Below, in pieces: positions 33,068 through 44,163 of a stretch of 64,000 nt of DNA (positions are counted from its first letter, which is position 1; every line of letters begins with the position of its first letter). A program made the translations under genes and the position numbers. Location: positions 9,801,001 to 9,865,000 of the forward strand of contig OY756957.1 in NCBI GenBank assembly GCA_963580455.1, written 5' to 3'. This stretch comes from Euonymus europaeus (lineage: Eukaryota > Streptophyta > Magnoliopsida > Celastrales > Celastraceae). The notes under the pieces are model-generated. The model did no database searches and was not told the DNA's origin. It worked only from the letters and a program-made list of their open reading frames with translations.

Positions 33068-35159
33068 TCAAGAGGCATTAGAACGGCCAGCACCATTGTC
33101 ATTCTGACTAGATGAAGATCCACCCTTAGCAAATAGATCCCTGATGTTTGGAACAGAAACGTCAAGATAAGGCCAGGGAACATCGACACTAGGAGTCCAT
33201 CTAGCAGAAGACGTAGGCTCTCCACACATTAGAAGCGTGTTACCTCACCCAAGTCCAAAGATGTAGTTGGCGTCAGACTCCAACTTGTTTGAGTAAATAT
33301 CGTAACATTCATGCTCGTAGACCTTCTTTGAAGCTTCAATGTTCTCCTTAGATTTAGCTTGGGCTTCAGACATCAAATCAAGTGTTTCTTGCAGCTTCAG
33401 TCTGATGTTAGCAAGCTCTGCCTTGTTTTGCTCCATATCACTGGCTCTCTCAAGGGCTAGGCGCAACTCCTCCTTGGCCTTTGCCAATTTTTTTGTCATC
33501 TTCTGCTTGTTTCTTCATGCCAGCAAGGGACAAATCAGAATCTCACAGTTTCCGTTCCAAGCTAAAGATCTTAGCACCACGCTCATCAAGAAGCTGTGAG
33601 CAATGTTGAATGCCCTTAAGGAAAGAAAAAGGAAAAATAGTTAAAGAAAGCAATAACAATAGAGCACAAAGGAAAGTTAATAAAACATACCGTGAATGAC
33701 ATTGAAAGCTCCACGTCATCTGCAAACTCAGCTGGAATCTTCTTAAACCAGTCCCTGTCTTCTAGCATGATTGAGGATCCTAGCTGGGAGGCAGTTTGGG
33801 TGGGGCTCCTCAGGGCTACCACCGGTCATCTGGCGGGAGTTGCAAGCGACTCAAAGGAGAGAGGTAGTCCCACGATCATGCCATTTCCAAAAGAAGGTGG
33901 AGGTGACTCGCCTAGTAAATTTAGAATGTCACCGAGAAAGGCTGGTGAAGAACTTTTCTCAAGGGGTGCACCAGTAGCGGCGGTAGAGGACCCAGTAACG
34001 TCTACGAATATCAGGAATCCTAGTGTTATCGCGGTCTTCATTGGAAAGCATGCCTCTACGACACGGATTGCCGAAAGAGAACCTCACACCAGAAGCATGT
34101 GCTGCTGGGCGATCAGACAAGGCGTTCATCCGCAGCTTTGCATCTTCACTTACAACACCTACAAAACCCAAAGTGAAATTAAAGGAAAAAAATATGGAGC
34201 CCATCAAAATTCAAGGAAAAAAGTATGGAGCCCATCAAAATTCAAGGAAACAAGGATGTTTTATAAAAGCTAACCTCTGTTGTTATTGTCAGATGATAAA
34301 ATGACATCTTCCTCTGATGCGCTTTCCTCACTTTCCCCTCCATCACACTCATTAACAGCAGAAGACTCTTCTCCACTCGTCGTAGTCTCAGCAAACTTGA
34401 AGTTATCAAAAAATTCTCTGGCCCGGTCTATTGTAGAATTTGGAGGAAGAGACTTGAAAGAACGGTAAAGAGGAGGTTGACCAAGCAACATTGGCGCAGA
34501 GCTCCAGAACTTTCCTGCAAGAGACTTCTTGATGAAAGAATTGTCCCTTGCAAATATAGCACTAATCACTTCTGTAGGCCCATTGGAGAAGGGAATAATT
34601 GAGGCATCACAAAAAGAGGTTAAAAAAATGCAGATGAAAGCAAACAAAATGAGTACAAAAGAGAAGTATTACTGATAGGCTTGTCTTGGCGACTCGTGAA
34701 ACTCCAATCTCCAGAAACTAGCATATAATGCATGTCTCTAGAAGAAAGATGGAAGACAATGAACTAGAGCATTGGGGTATCTCCCAAAAAGATAGTAGCC
34801 ATCACTAGTTGGAGCCTTTAGAATGGCATAGCAACTAAAGCTGTCAGCAAGAGTGAGCTCCGTATCGAGCAAATGATTCAACTTCATCACCGCACCCAAT
34901 ATCTTGTAAGCATTCTGACAAAAACTTGAAGGATCCAACTGAGTGTAGGAAAAGAAGTCTTGAATTAAAGGCTAGAATGGAAAGCGTATCCTGCACTCTA
35001 TCACAATCATTATATGAACATTGATGTATTCCGCTGACTCTTCATCTTCAACGCTGGAAGGGTCCAACACTTGAAAAGGCGATTGAATCCTGTACTTACT
35101 ACAAAAAGATTTTATATTCTCGGCGCTGGACAAGAGTTTACTGTATCTCCCGATGGAGA
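33068..35159 (-). pseudogene. Gypsy-1 antisense accessory gene (split, broken)
   Basis: A gene on the strand opposite to gag-pol. Exons by homology to Gypsy-2 and by splice signals are 34673-35159 (acceptor ttttcag), 34275 to about 34634, 33691-34158 (acceptor ttttgtag) and 33068-33614 (acceptor ccttaag). The first of these encodes a domain with E-C-R-I-R-F-P-F and N-A-Y-K-I-L-G, similar from memory to the Pfam family putative gypsy type transposon. The next has W-S-S-A-P-M-L and an acidic tail. The last is a heptad-rich coiled coil ending near F-G-L-G. At least three stops or frameshifts inactivate it, and one acceptor appears lost. Antisense ORFs at this place are known in Tat elements such as Grande. 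Its role is unknown. Confidence 0.72.
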
Positions 35160-35244
35160 CTGAAAATAAGAGTTGACAAAGAGTCAGTAACAATTAAAAA
35201 TTGTTGGGTCAAGAAAGACAACAAAATTAATAACTGTTCAAAGA

Positions 35245-35490
35245 AGGAACAGAGCCGCAAAGCTGCCCCCTCGATTTAGCACCAGCACTGCCCCGCCCTG
35301 CTGCTGGGTGGGGTAGTTGCGCAGTCCAGCTAATGCTGGGCGGGATAGTGGAGTCCCGCCCAGCAGCTGGGAAGGGTGCAGTCCTGCCCAACAGCTAGAC
35401 AGAAGCTGCCCCGCTAGTCCTGCTGGACAGGGTGCAGTCCCGCCCTACTGATGGGCGAGAGCTGCCCCGTCACTGGCGGGGCAGTGGAGT
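35245..35490. repeat. GC-rich hairpin cluster in Gypsy-1
   Basis: Lies between the first recognised exon of the antisense gene and the 3' LTR, in what would be intron 1. Visible stems are gctgggcggga/tcccgcccagc (11 bp) near 35334-35366 and ctgccccg/cggggcag near 35462-35484, with repeated ctgccccg and gtgcagtcc motifs. Strongly GC-rich against AT-rich surroundings. A TATA stretch for minus-strand transcription is at about 35588-35599. Confidence 0.75.
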
Positions 35491-35699
35491 TTAAAAAAAC
35501 ACAAAGAGAGAAGGAAAAAAAGTACGTGAATTTTTAGTGAAGAAATTTCGACGTGCCAAAAGAAGAGGAGAACGAAAGCATTCGCCTTATATATATATGC
35601 GGAATTCTAATTCAATCAAAAGGTAAAGACTACCCAGGAAAAGTCAATAAATTTAGCCTAACTTCTCTATTTACAACAAAAGAAAAGACTGGCGGCAAT

Positions 35700-36098
35700 T
35701 GTGGATCATAAAAGTGTGAAGCCACATGGCAACAAAGGCGGTAGACGTCTGGAAGCTAAAAGCGTGTGGGAATGTGTAACGTAACCTTATAATGCCTTGG
35801 TGATGATCTTGATATCCTCATCTCTCATTCAAAATTCAAGTGCAAGTCTTCTTCAAAATTCAAACGAAGAATGTAGGCTTGATGTGAGGAGAAGAAGCAG
35901 GAAATTGGTTATTTGATTGCAGTATAAATAACACCCCTTGTAACCATTTGAGAGATAATAAAAGATAAAAACTCCGTGGACGTAGGAGTTCTTGCCGAAC
36001 CATGTATATTGTTGTGTGCTTTTGTTTCAATTCAGTTCCTTAGCTTGTGTGAGCTTAATTTAGGAAACCTACCGTCGGTGTGGATTTTTGCATCGACA
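35700..36098 (+). repeat. Gypsy-1 3' LTR
   Basis: Preceded by a purine-rich aaaagaaaagactggcggc. Begins TGTGGATC and ends GCATCGACA. Differs from the 5' LTR by scattered substitutions. Confidence 0.92.
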
Positions 36099-36454
36099 GA
36101 ACTTTTTGAGTTAAAGAGCTAATTACTAGAAAGAAGCATATTGGTTTAACAACTGGTATTTTCATGCATGCTTAAGGATGATAGGACCTTGCGAGTACAT
36201 GCATTTATTCCAAGTGAGACATATATGATTGAGCAATATATGTCATTGCATGCATCATCACTGCATATTGCTTATCCTTTCACAGGTTTGTTCAAAAGGC
36301 ACAAATTCTGTTAATCTTCATGAATCAGGTACGCGTCACCTGCTCAAAATATTTTATATATCCAAGCCAAGCTGGAAGTGGCTCACAAATCCAGTTGTGT
36401 ATTCCTGTATTAATTGTAAATTTTCAATTACAAAGTTGTTACTTTTTCAATCAT
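36099..36454. other. Flank of Gypsy-1, no gene recognised
   Basis: AT-rich continuation of the sequence left of 28138. No family recognised. Confidence 0.35.
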
Positions 36455-36680
36455 TGCCATAACGGGAGGCTATAAAAACCCAATCAATTTTTCAATCATT
36501 GCGCTGATGGAAGGCTATAAATTCTTATCAATTCTTTGAAATAGTTGCCTTGACGGTAGGCTATAAATCCCGATCAATTCTTTCAATCATTGCCCTGACA
36601 GAAGACTATAAATTCTGATCAATCCTTTGAAATAGTTGCCCGGATGGGAGGCTATGAACCCCGATAAATTCTTTAAATCC
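36455..36680 (+). repeat. 45-46-bp tandem repeat with a TATA-like box in each unit
   Basis: Five units. The ggctataaa-type core recurs at 36471, 36516, 36562, 36607 and 36653, each followed by a gatcaattctttNaa segment. The last copy is mutated to ctatgaa. Low-complexity A-rich sequence follows to about 36770. Confidence 0.85.
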
Positions 36681-36839
36681 ATACTCATATGCGTGTATTG
36701 GTTAAGTTTAAAGAATAAAAAAATAAAAAAGAAAAAGAAAAAGAAGGAAAGAGTAAAAAAAAGTTCAAAAATGAACAAAAATAAATGGGGTCATGCATCG
36801 CAACTTTTTCCCCGTCTCCCTTTGAGGACATATTTTTTC

Positions 36840-37480
36840 TTTGATAATTTTGTTTGTTTTGACCGATCTTGTCTTCCCCCTCACTGAGATACATCACTTC
36901 ACCATCTCTATCACAGCTCAGGAATGCGTCCCAACATTTCTCCTCATTTCCTTTTCTGGATAGTTTTTCTTTGATGATTTTGTCTCTTCTAACCAACTCT
37001 GTCTCCTCATTGAGCCTCACCCACTTTACAATTGTTGTCATCACCTCTAACGAGCATGATTTTCTTATTTCTTTCACTTTCGTTGCATTTTTTAAAAAAA
37101 ATTGCCAAAATTTTCTTCCCCATATTTATCACCAGCTCAAGTGCGTATCCCTATTTTCCTCCTCTGTATTCCTTTCTTGCCAATTTTGTCAGCTATTCCT
37201 CAATGATTTTTTTGTCTCTTCTAGTCGATTTCTTTGTTTTTCCCACTAAGTGAATCTTCATTGTATCATCCATGATCTCGACTTTTCAACCTCTTTTGAA
37301 ATTTTGCGACTCCTCTTTAATGTTTTGTCTCTTATGGCCAAATTCTTCTTCCTTCTCTATGAGTTGCACATCTTTACCATCTCTAGCATCCGCACACCTT
37401 TCTCATCACTTCATCTCTTTCAAAGCTTCATTTACCTTCACCGATCTTTGATCACCATTTTACTCTGATCTCATCACTTC
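36840..37480 (+). repeat. C/T-rich degenerate tandem repeat, same family as 23410-23730
   Basis: Several units with caccatctctatcac, gcgtNccNacNtttctcctc and gattttgtctcttct motifs. It precedes another degraded ORF, as at 23.4 kb. Confidence 0.65.
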
Positions 37481-37499
37481 ATCTTTTTTTCTTTCTATT

Positions 37500-38640
37500 A
37501 CTAACACAATTACTCACTTTCGATGATTTTCGTTCATTGTTTCACTTCACCATCCACTACTGCTCACCTTCATCCCGTTAAGATCCTCCATTCATTCCTC
37601 ATCTAATGAATGTACCGCAGTATGTCACCTTGCTCATGAGCAATTGCATTGTTTGCTAGAGCAGAGATTATCCCTGAACAACGAATTGATCTTACTATTT
37701 TAAAGTAGGCCGAAACTCGTTGGGCTCTGCAATACCTTCAAGATCATTCCATGTTGTTTTTGATCAATCTAGATCCGAAAAGAGATATACCTGTATATCC
37801 CCAAAAAAGTTTAGTCTTTTTACAAAACTCTTCAAGAGTTTCCACCTAGTTCGAGGACCAGACATCGGTCGATTTATCAAGTGGATGTGGCCGGTATCAG
37901 GGTCTGATTCACCATGGCCAATATCTGCTCTTGTGAGGATATCCTTCTACTTATGATGTCACCAAGAGCTTCAAAGCGCCCATATCTGCATCCAAAAATG
38001 AGATGATGGTTGACATGTGTCAAAGGAGGAGAGATAAGAATGCTAATGCTACACGCCATACATATTTTCCACCAAAAATGTGGTTGTTGGATGACGACAT
38101 GCAATCCAACCTCTGCCCTATCAGCCATAACCAACAGCGAGCAGGTAGCATTCTTTTTACCCTATACAACATGTACAAGGGCACATGATTCTATATTGGT
38201 GATATGTGCATGGAGAGTACTGTAAAGGCCAAAACTTTTGTGGAGAACGGGACGACAAAGATCGAGAAATTATATTTTTTGAGGATTATTACATGATTGT
38301 TGTTAAGCAAGGGCATTCACCCTCCGCAATGCATGAACTTCTTAGCATATCCGGTGACTGTTATCGAGAAAAACACATGGCGGAAAAGTACTAGACACAT
38401 GAACACGACTGCCAAAAGGCGACGAACATTACGATCTCGGGCTGTGTTCGCACAAGAATCGTCTCAATCTACTACTGAGCCATCACCCCCTAATTGTATG
38501 CAGGAAATACTTGGTCGCTCGCACCAGTTGGAGGGGGGACAACAAAGGTTAAAGCACATGTTGACTATGCTCACGAATATGGTGCGCAATTACGGTCCAA
38601 CCCGAGTCAGGAAATTCCTAACCTCAAGCGTCAGACCATA
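37500..38640 (+). pseudogene. Second degraded plant-transposon-like ORF
   Basis: Broken plus-strand coding remnants downstream of the C/T repeats. At 37660-37710 there is I-I-P-E-Q-R-I-D-L, like the I-I-P-E-R segment of the 23.9 kb ORF. At 37850-38400 are fragments with G-R-F-I-K-W-M-W and Y-F-P-P-K-M-W-L-L-D. At 38400-38600 a basic stretch (K-R-R-R-T-L-R-S-R) is followed by a polar tail. Stops and frame changes are frequent. The arrangement matches the 18.8-26.8 kb element, so this is probably another member of that family. Assignment rests on arrangement and one short motif. Confidence 0.4.
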
Positions 38641-38689
38641 CTACAACAAGGCTAACTTAGGTCCAACTCAAGTCAAGCCAATGTTTCTT

Positions 38690-39300
38690 GTTTCAACCAA
38701 GCCGAGAATGACTACAGTGATCTTGAGCATTTTTAGTTTTCCAAAAAAAAAACTGTCATGTCCGAAATTTCAGCCAAGCCAGGAATGACTCTAGTAATCC
38801 CAAGCATTTTTCATATTACCAAAAAAAAACACAAAAAATCTTTTCCAATTTCAGCCAAGCCGGGAATGGCTACAGTGATCCCGAGCAATTTTCATCAAAA
38901 ATCATGTCCAAATTTTAGCCAAACCGAGAATGGCTCTAGTGATCCTAAGCATTTTTCATTTTACCAAAAAACAAAAAAATCTTTTCCAATTTTAGCCAAG
39001 TCGGGGATGGCTACAGTGATCCTGAGCACTTTTCATCAAAAATCATGTCCAAAATTTCAGTCAAGCAGAGAATGACTCCAATAATCTCGAGCACTCTTCA
39101 TCAAAATATTTTCGAAGAGGAGCCAAACTGGGAATGACTATAGTGATCCCGACCATTTTTCTTTTTACGAAAAAAAAATCATGTCTAAATTTCGGCCAAG
39201 TCGGGAATGGCTTCAATGATCCTGAACACTTTTCATCAAAATATTTTCAAAGACCAGCAAAGTTGGGAATGACTGTAGTGATCCCGTACATTTTTGTGGA
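38690..39300 (+). repeat. Tandem repeat array, about nine units of 61-81 bp
   Basis: Each unit has gccaagccgggaatg, then actNcagtgatcccgagca and an A-rich spacer of variable length. The gggaatg core lies near 38704, 38781, 38863, 38926, 39003, 39068, 39130, 39203 and 39265. It is related to the array at 20230-20560. Confidence 0.85.
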
Positions 39301-40507
39301 GTCCAGCCAAAAATGGGTTTACTACTCCTTTGCTTGCCATTACTATGTAAAGGTCACTCAAAGGGGGGCACTATTCATTTGGAAGACTTTACTTCTTCTC
39401 ATATGAGATTTAGATCACTGAGCCCCCTCACCACTCTGTAACTCGCTCAATACCAACCAAGTTGGACACTAAAGAGGTTTGTGCCATGTCCTATTGAGCC
39501 TCGTACTACATCCAATTTGCATCACAATCACAACATGAATTAATGTAGACGCAAAAATATAACATCAAAGGATAATTTTTGTGGAGAGCAGTGCACAGGA
39601 ATAATGTTAAATATGTTTAAAAATTATTTTGTTTTTTAATTTTTAAAAACGATTTTGAGTTTAGGTTTTGAAAACATATTTTATAAATAAATACATGTTA
39701 TAAATTCGTTTGATTTTTATTATTCGAATTTTGTTTTCGACAAGATTGGAATATGTGCCTCTCTCAAATTTGCCTCAAGATCGGCAAGATCAGAGGTTGT
39801 CGCAGTTGGGTCAGACTTCAAATAGTCTTCACTTCTACGACTTCTTTGGTGAGCGCCATATGATTCACTCCACTGGACCAACCTGTCCGATTCCCGAATA
39901 TATACAAGGCCGAAGTCAGTACCATGTATAGACCATTCTCTATGGCAGGGCACCAAGGACTAGTCTCTGTCGTCATCGCAGTAATTGAGATTGGAAGGGA
40001 GAGGGAGAGAAGAGAGAAAGATAATGAATTTAATTTTAATTAGAAAAGTGCCACTGATTCATTCTCGAAATAAGCCCAAAACTATTTAAACTGTTTTGGT
40101 TTTGTAGTTTTAAAAAATGAAAATTGTTTTTCAATCTTTCAAAACAGTTTCTTGTCTCCTCATCCCAAATGAATTTGGATAGATTTTTTGTTTTCAAAAA
40201 GTAAAAAATTATTGTAGAACTAAATTTTTTGCCCCTCAGTTTGGGGGAAGGGATTAGGGTCATATAAAGGATCATAGGCTTTGATTGTCTTGTTTGAAAG
40301 AGAAAATAAAATTTGCTTTCTTTTAAATTTTTACCATTATAGGCATAGATATATACATAGGCTTTAGCATTTACAAATATTGAACATCTGATAAGAAACA
40401 TAACAAATTTTCAATTCTACAACAACCACATTTATCTTTCTTTCCTCTTGGAATCTTGTCAAGAACATTTGAATCAAACTTTTTTCTGCATGTTTTTTTG
40501 GCTTAGA
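39301..40507. other. Element debris, no gene recognised
   Basis: Includes a purine run caaagggggg near 39360, reminiscent of a polypurine tract, and a TGTAGACGCAAAAAT start at 39544 that looks like the reverse complement of a Tat LTR end. No second boundary was found. The rest is AT-rich. Confidence 0.3.
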
Positions 40508-40512
40508 ACTTC

Positions 40513-40963
40513 TGTCAATGCTAGATTTGCACCGAATGTAATTTAATGCTTCCAGATGGATTGCATAGAATGAATTGCTTAAGGAAAGAAATTTGCTTAG
40601 GGAACAAACTCAAGAATGTACGTGGTTCGGCAACTTGCCTACGTCCAGGAATATCTGATATGTTATTAAGTACTCAAGAATCATCCCCCTTACAAATGTG
40701 GATTTAGTAGACTTTTATAGAGGTGGGAGGTTAACCGTTTCTTGTAACTCCCGTGATAACTGCTCTTGGCGGTTGTAACTCTTCTTCTGGCAGTTGTTAT
40801 TTATTCCAAATAACTCCCTCTTGATAAGACCCATTAACTGTATGTCTTCTAGATACAAGGATTAAAGCTTTTCATCAGATTCGAAGTGTAGTTCTTGTCT
40901 GGATACTAAAGGTCGCCTCCTTAGCTGTATGTTAGCTTCCTTAGCTGCATGTCTTATTCCACA
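40513..40963 (-). repeat. Gypsy-2 3' LTR
   Basis: Begins TGTCAATGC and ends ATTCCACA on the plus strand. Homologous to 52466-52916. Confidence 0.92.
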
Positions 40964-41073
40964 AATACCCCCAGCCTTTTTATTTACCCTAAAGTTTTTT
41001 AAAGTAGAAAAAGGGTTTTTCAGGTTTTTGGGAAACAATTTGTTTCCTAATAGGATTACAACTCCCCAAACCC

Positions 41074-41084
41074 TTTATATATAG
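41074..41084 (+). promoter_or_regulatory. TATA box of the Gypsy-2 antisense gene
   Basis: tttatatatag lies about 45 bp before the ATG at 41129 and 110 bp inside the internal end of the 3' LTR. The spacing suits a start near 41108, so the gene would have its own promoter outside the LTR. Confidence 0.55.
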
Positions 41085-41206
41085 CTTCACTTCGTAGCCA
41101 AATTTTTTTTTTTGTTTTTGCCACTCATATGCTTAAGAAATCTTCTCTTTTCTCTTCTTCAAGAGGTAATTCTCTTCTTTCATTTTATTTGTTTTGAAAA
41201 ATCAAT

Positions 41207-41535
41207 TGGATCCAAGGGGATCCGGCAATTTCTCTGCCGGACCCCAAGGGGTCCGGCTCTTGATGTGCTAGGCCTCTCAAGGGGCCCTGATCTGGCCGAA
41301 CCCCCAAGGGGGTTCGATAATTTTCTGTCGGACCCCAACGGGGTCCGGCAATTGGTGCGCCAGGCCTCCTTCGGAGGCCTGTGGTTTGGCCGAACCCCCT
41401 GGGGGTTCGGCAGTCTCCTTGCCGGACCCCCTTGGGGTCCGGCACTGTTTAGTGCCAGGCCCCCGGTTGGGGCCTAGCTTGGCCGAACCCCTCTGGGGGT
41501 CCAGCAGTCTCCCTGGGGTCCGGCACTGCCCAGCT
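41207..41535. repeat. Tandem array of GC-rich palindromes in intron 1 of the antisense gene
   Basis: Three full units of about 91-94 bp and a partial fourth. Each unit has hairpin A (GCCGGACCCC/GGGGTCCGGC, loop 2-3 nt; at 41236, 41327, 41421), hairpin B (AGGCCTCC/GGAGGCCT type; near 41270, 41361, 41457) and hairpin C (GCCGAACCCCC/GGGGGTTCGGC; near 41295, 41389, 41482). Paired changes keep the stems in several units, for example extra C/G pairs. Surrounding DNA is AT-rich. The long reading frames here in both strands are composition artefacts. Confidence 0.92.
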
Positions 41536-41967
41536 CAAAAACTGATGTTTTTTTTAAAGAATAATTGCTTGACTAATCTTTGTACCTTTTTTAATATTGT
41601 AGGGTTCAGCATGGGCAAGCTCAAAGACTTGATTTCTTCTCCGGCGAAGATAGCTGCTTTCAAATCTCTGCATTTTATCGAGCCACCCTATGATATTTCT
41701 GCTCCCTCAAATGATGACAAAGATTATGGACGCAATTTTATCAAGGTTTCAATATTCATATTGTCTGAGTGCAGAAATTCGTCTTCCGTTTCTATCACTT
41801 CTTCAGGAATTCTTCATCTTTACAGACCTTAGTCCTTCAAAACTGGCTCCGAATGCATATCGTATTCTGGGGGGTGTGGTGCAGATGAATACTTTCTTAA
41901 AAAAAACTCTCACAGCGACTGATGTTCTTTGCTGCTACTCCATTCTGAAGAATAAGAGCTCAGATGG

Positions 41968-44163
41968 AATGATTTGATGGAAGCTAAGGATGTTATTGAT
42001 CAATGTTGGAGAACAATGTTGTACTTTTATTGGGCCTTTGTTTGAGATGTTCTATATTATGAATTCGAGATTATGAATTTGAGACATAAAAAAAGAAAAG
42101 GAAAAAAAGAATTGTTGTAGAAAAAAGAAAAAAAAGAAGAAAAAAGGAAAAGAAAAAAAAAGAGAAAAAATTGTTATGTGTATTCGTCATTCGTCAGTAG
42201 ATAAGTTTTTATGTGATAAGGCTCTATTAGTTTGTCAATTGGAAAATGTTGATCAATAGAATTCCAAAGCAGGTTTGTGGTAAGACTGATGGAAGTTCTT
42301 GACAGCTAATATACCTATCATTTGATCAATGTTTGTTTATTTGTTTGTCCTTAAATTGACTTTTCTTTTGAGTGCATATCTATTTTCCAACTCCATGAGA
42401 GAAATTCATAGCCCAAAAATCCTTCTATACCCTGTGAGAATATGGAGTTGAGGCTTTTACTTGGATAAATTGTTTGAGGTTATATGCATTATGGATTGTG
42501 GTATGAAGGTTTTGGCTTAGCACACACACACAAGTGTTGGAAGTTGTGACTATATTAATCTGGATATGAATTGTGATCTCTTACCTTTTGTTCTAGTATT
42601 GTTACTTTCAATATTTTCTCATAACATTTTTACGCTTGAATTACTAGGGACTAGCAATAAGCTAGTTGGGGGTTGTGATAAGTGTCAGAATATACATTCT
42701 TAAAGTGATAAATACTACCAAAGCAATGTCAAGAAATTGTGCTTAAAAGCTGAATTTTTAAGATTATTGTACTTAAGATCTTCTTGGATGTTTTGCAGGT
42801 TAAGAGCTAGTAAGAGCTGTCGGAATGAGATTTTATCTTCAGAAAATGTTTAGAGGACACTTCAAGCTTTTCAGGAAGTATTGGTTCACAGAAATCGGAG
42901 TTCATTTGGGCCTCTAAAGGTTGCCTTGAAGTCAAGTTTGCAAGTTATATCCGAAGCATAATTTCTGTTTGCAGACCAGACCTTTAGAAGCCCATAACTT
43001 GAGCGTCTGATGTCCAAATTGAGTGATTAAAAAGCCCATAATTATCTACACATTTGTGTCTACAATATTGATGAAGGGTTTGAGTTCATAATAGGCTTTT
43101 TTTAGGCCCATAATGCAGTTAAAAGATTAGTGTGTAATTGGAAGTTGATGTCATTGATGATACCATTTCCATTCAAAGAGTGGACAATCCACCACACGAA
43201 TTTGATGGAAAATTCACCACCAAAGGATGGCACTAACTCCTCCACTATGTGCTCATTTTCTCTATAAATAGAGAGGAGTAGGAGCTAGAAGGGAGAGCTT
43301 GGAGACAAGAAGGAAAGAAGGAGAAGGATTGGAGGCAAAAAGAGGAGAAGGAAAAGAAGAAAACAAGGCTTGTATTTGTAATTATGTTTTTATGTTTCAT
43401 GTTTTATTTGGTTATGTATAACTAAACTCTTGTTAGTTAGGGCTTGTCTTGAAGCCCTAAGCATGCTTTCAATTTTATAAGTTGTGTGGATTTCAATTTC
43501 TACAAGCATGATGATTTTGATTTTTCCATGTTATGTGAGTTCTAATATTGTGTTTCTTTGAGTAGCTAACTTTGAAGCATGTATTAGAATTAATTGTTGT
43601 AGAACATGGTCAATTGCCTTGTTGAATATGTTCTTTCTTACAACATATAATTTAGTTGAAAATGAATTATGAAAAATCAATTCTTGAATACGTAAGTACA
43701 AATACCATGTATTTGGATTCTTGATTGTTGATTGATGCAAATGCCATGCTAGATTTCAATTAAGAATACACGTAATGAGGTAGACGCCATACACTTTACA
43801 TGCAATTAAGAGAGAATCATACAACTTGAGTTTGACCATGACCTTGTTGTGAATGTTGTCATCATATGCTTGTTTAAATTGTTACTCTATTATTTCTTAT
43901 AAATTGTTTGAATGTTTTGTGGTGGATAGTGAGTCTTAGCTATTGTTTTCATTAATTCTCATTCTTGTTCTTAACGTCAATTTCTTTGTCTTAATTTTTA
44001 TTTATTGCAAGACTTAACCCCCCTTGTATCAATTATATTCAGGTGTAAGATTGTATATCTATTAGCATCACTCCTTGTGGGATCGACTCTTACTTGTTCA
44101 CTATATATATATATTAATTGTACATTTGTAAGGTTATTTTAAATTGTTACTAACGACATAACA
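41968..44163 (+). mobile_element. 3' part of another Gypsy-type LTR element, nested in Gypsy-2
   Basis: Interrupts exon 2 right after its S-S-D-G codons. The left 700 bp look like the 3' end of an internal region: an A/G-rich block at 42089-42170 and a purine tract agttgggggttg just before 42674. An LTR follows from TGTGATAAGTG (42674) to ACATAACA (44163), about 1490 bp, with tccttgtgggatcgact near its end as in Athila-like LTRs. The 5' LTR and most of the interior are missing, so no TSD can be checked. Confidence 0.6.

Larger units (their letters stand above)
28138..36098 (+). mobile_element. Gypsy-1: Tat-lineage Ty3/Gypsy element with antisense accessory gene
   Basis: LTRs at 28138-28539 and 35700-36098 are related with scattered differences. 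Both outer flanks carry the TSD gaact (28133-28137, 36099-36103). The primer site attggcgccgtctgtggg follows the 5' LTR. Pol order PR-RT-RH-aRH-IN, with [10 protein letters not shown] and N-R-A-C-P-K-D motifs, is Tat lineage. Gag has lost its core, the second RNase H is truncated and integrase has an internal deletion, so the element is non-autonomous. The 2.9 kb between integrase and the 3' LTR holds a split antisense gene and a GC-rich hairpin cluster. Confidence 0.93.

Noticed and set aside
33692..34304. Plus-strand frames of up to 193 aa in Gypsy-1
   Set aside because: They are shadows of exons 3 and 4 of the minus-strand accessory gene, which align to Gypsy-2; the plus-strand frames do not.
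41207..41535. CRISPR-like array
   Set aside because: The regular palindromes suggested it, but the DNA is plant nuclear, spacers are not unique sequences of constant length and each unit holds three different hairpins.
41112..41832. Pro/Gly/Arg-rich frames on both strands
   Set aside because: They are translations of the GC-rich palindrome array, open in several frames because the units lack stops. Only the exon 1 and exon 2 parts align with Gypsy-1.
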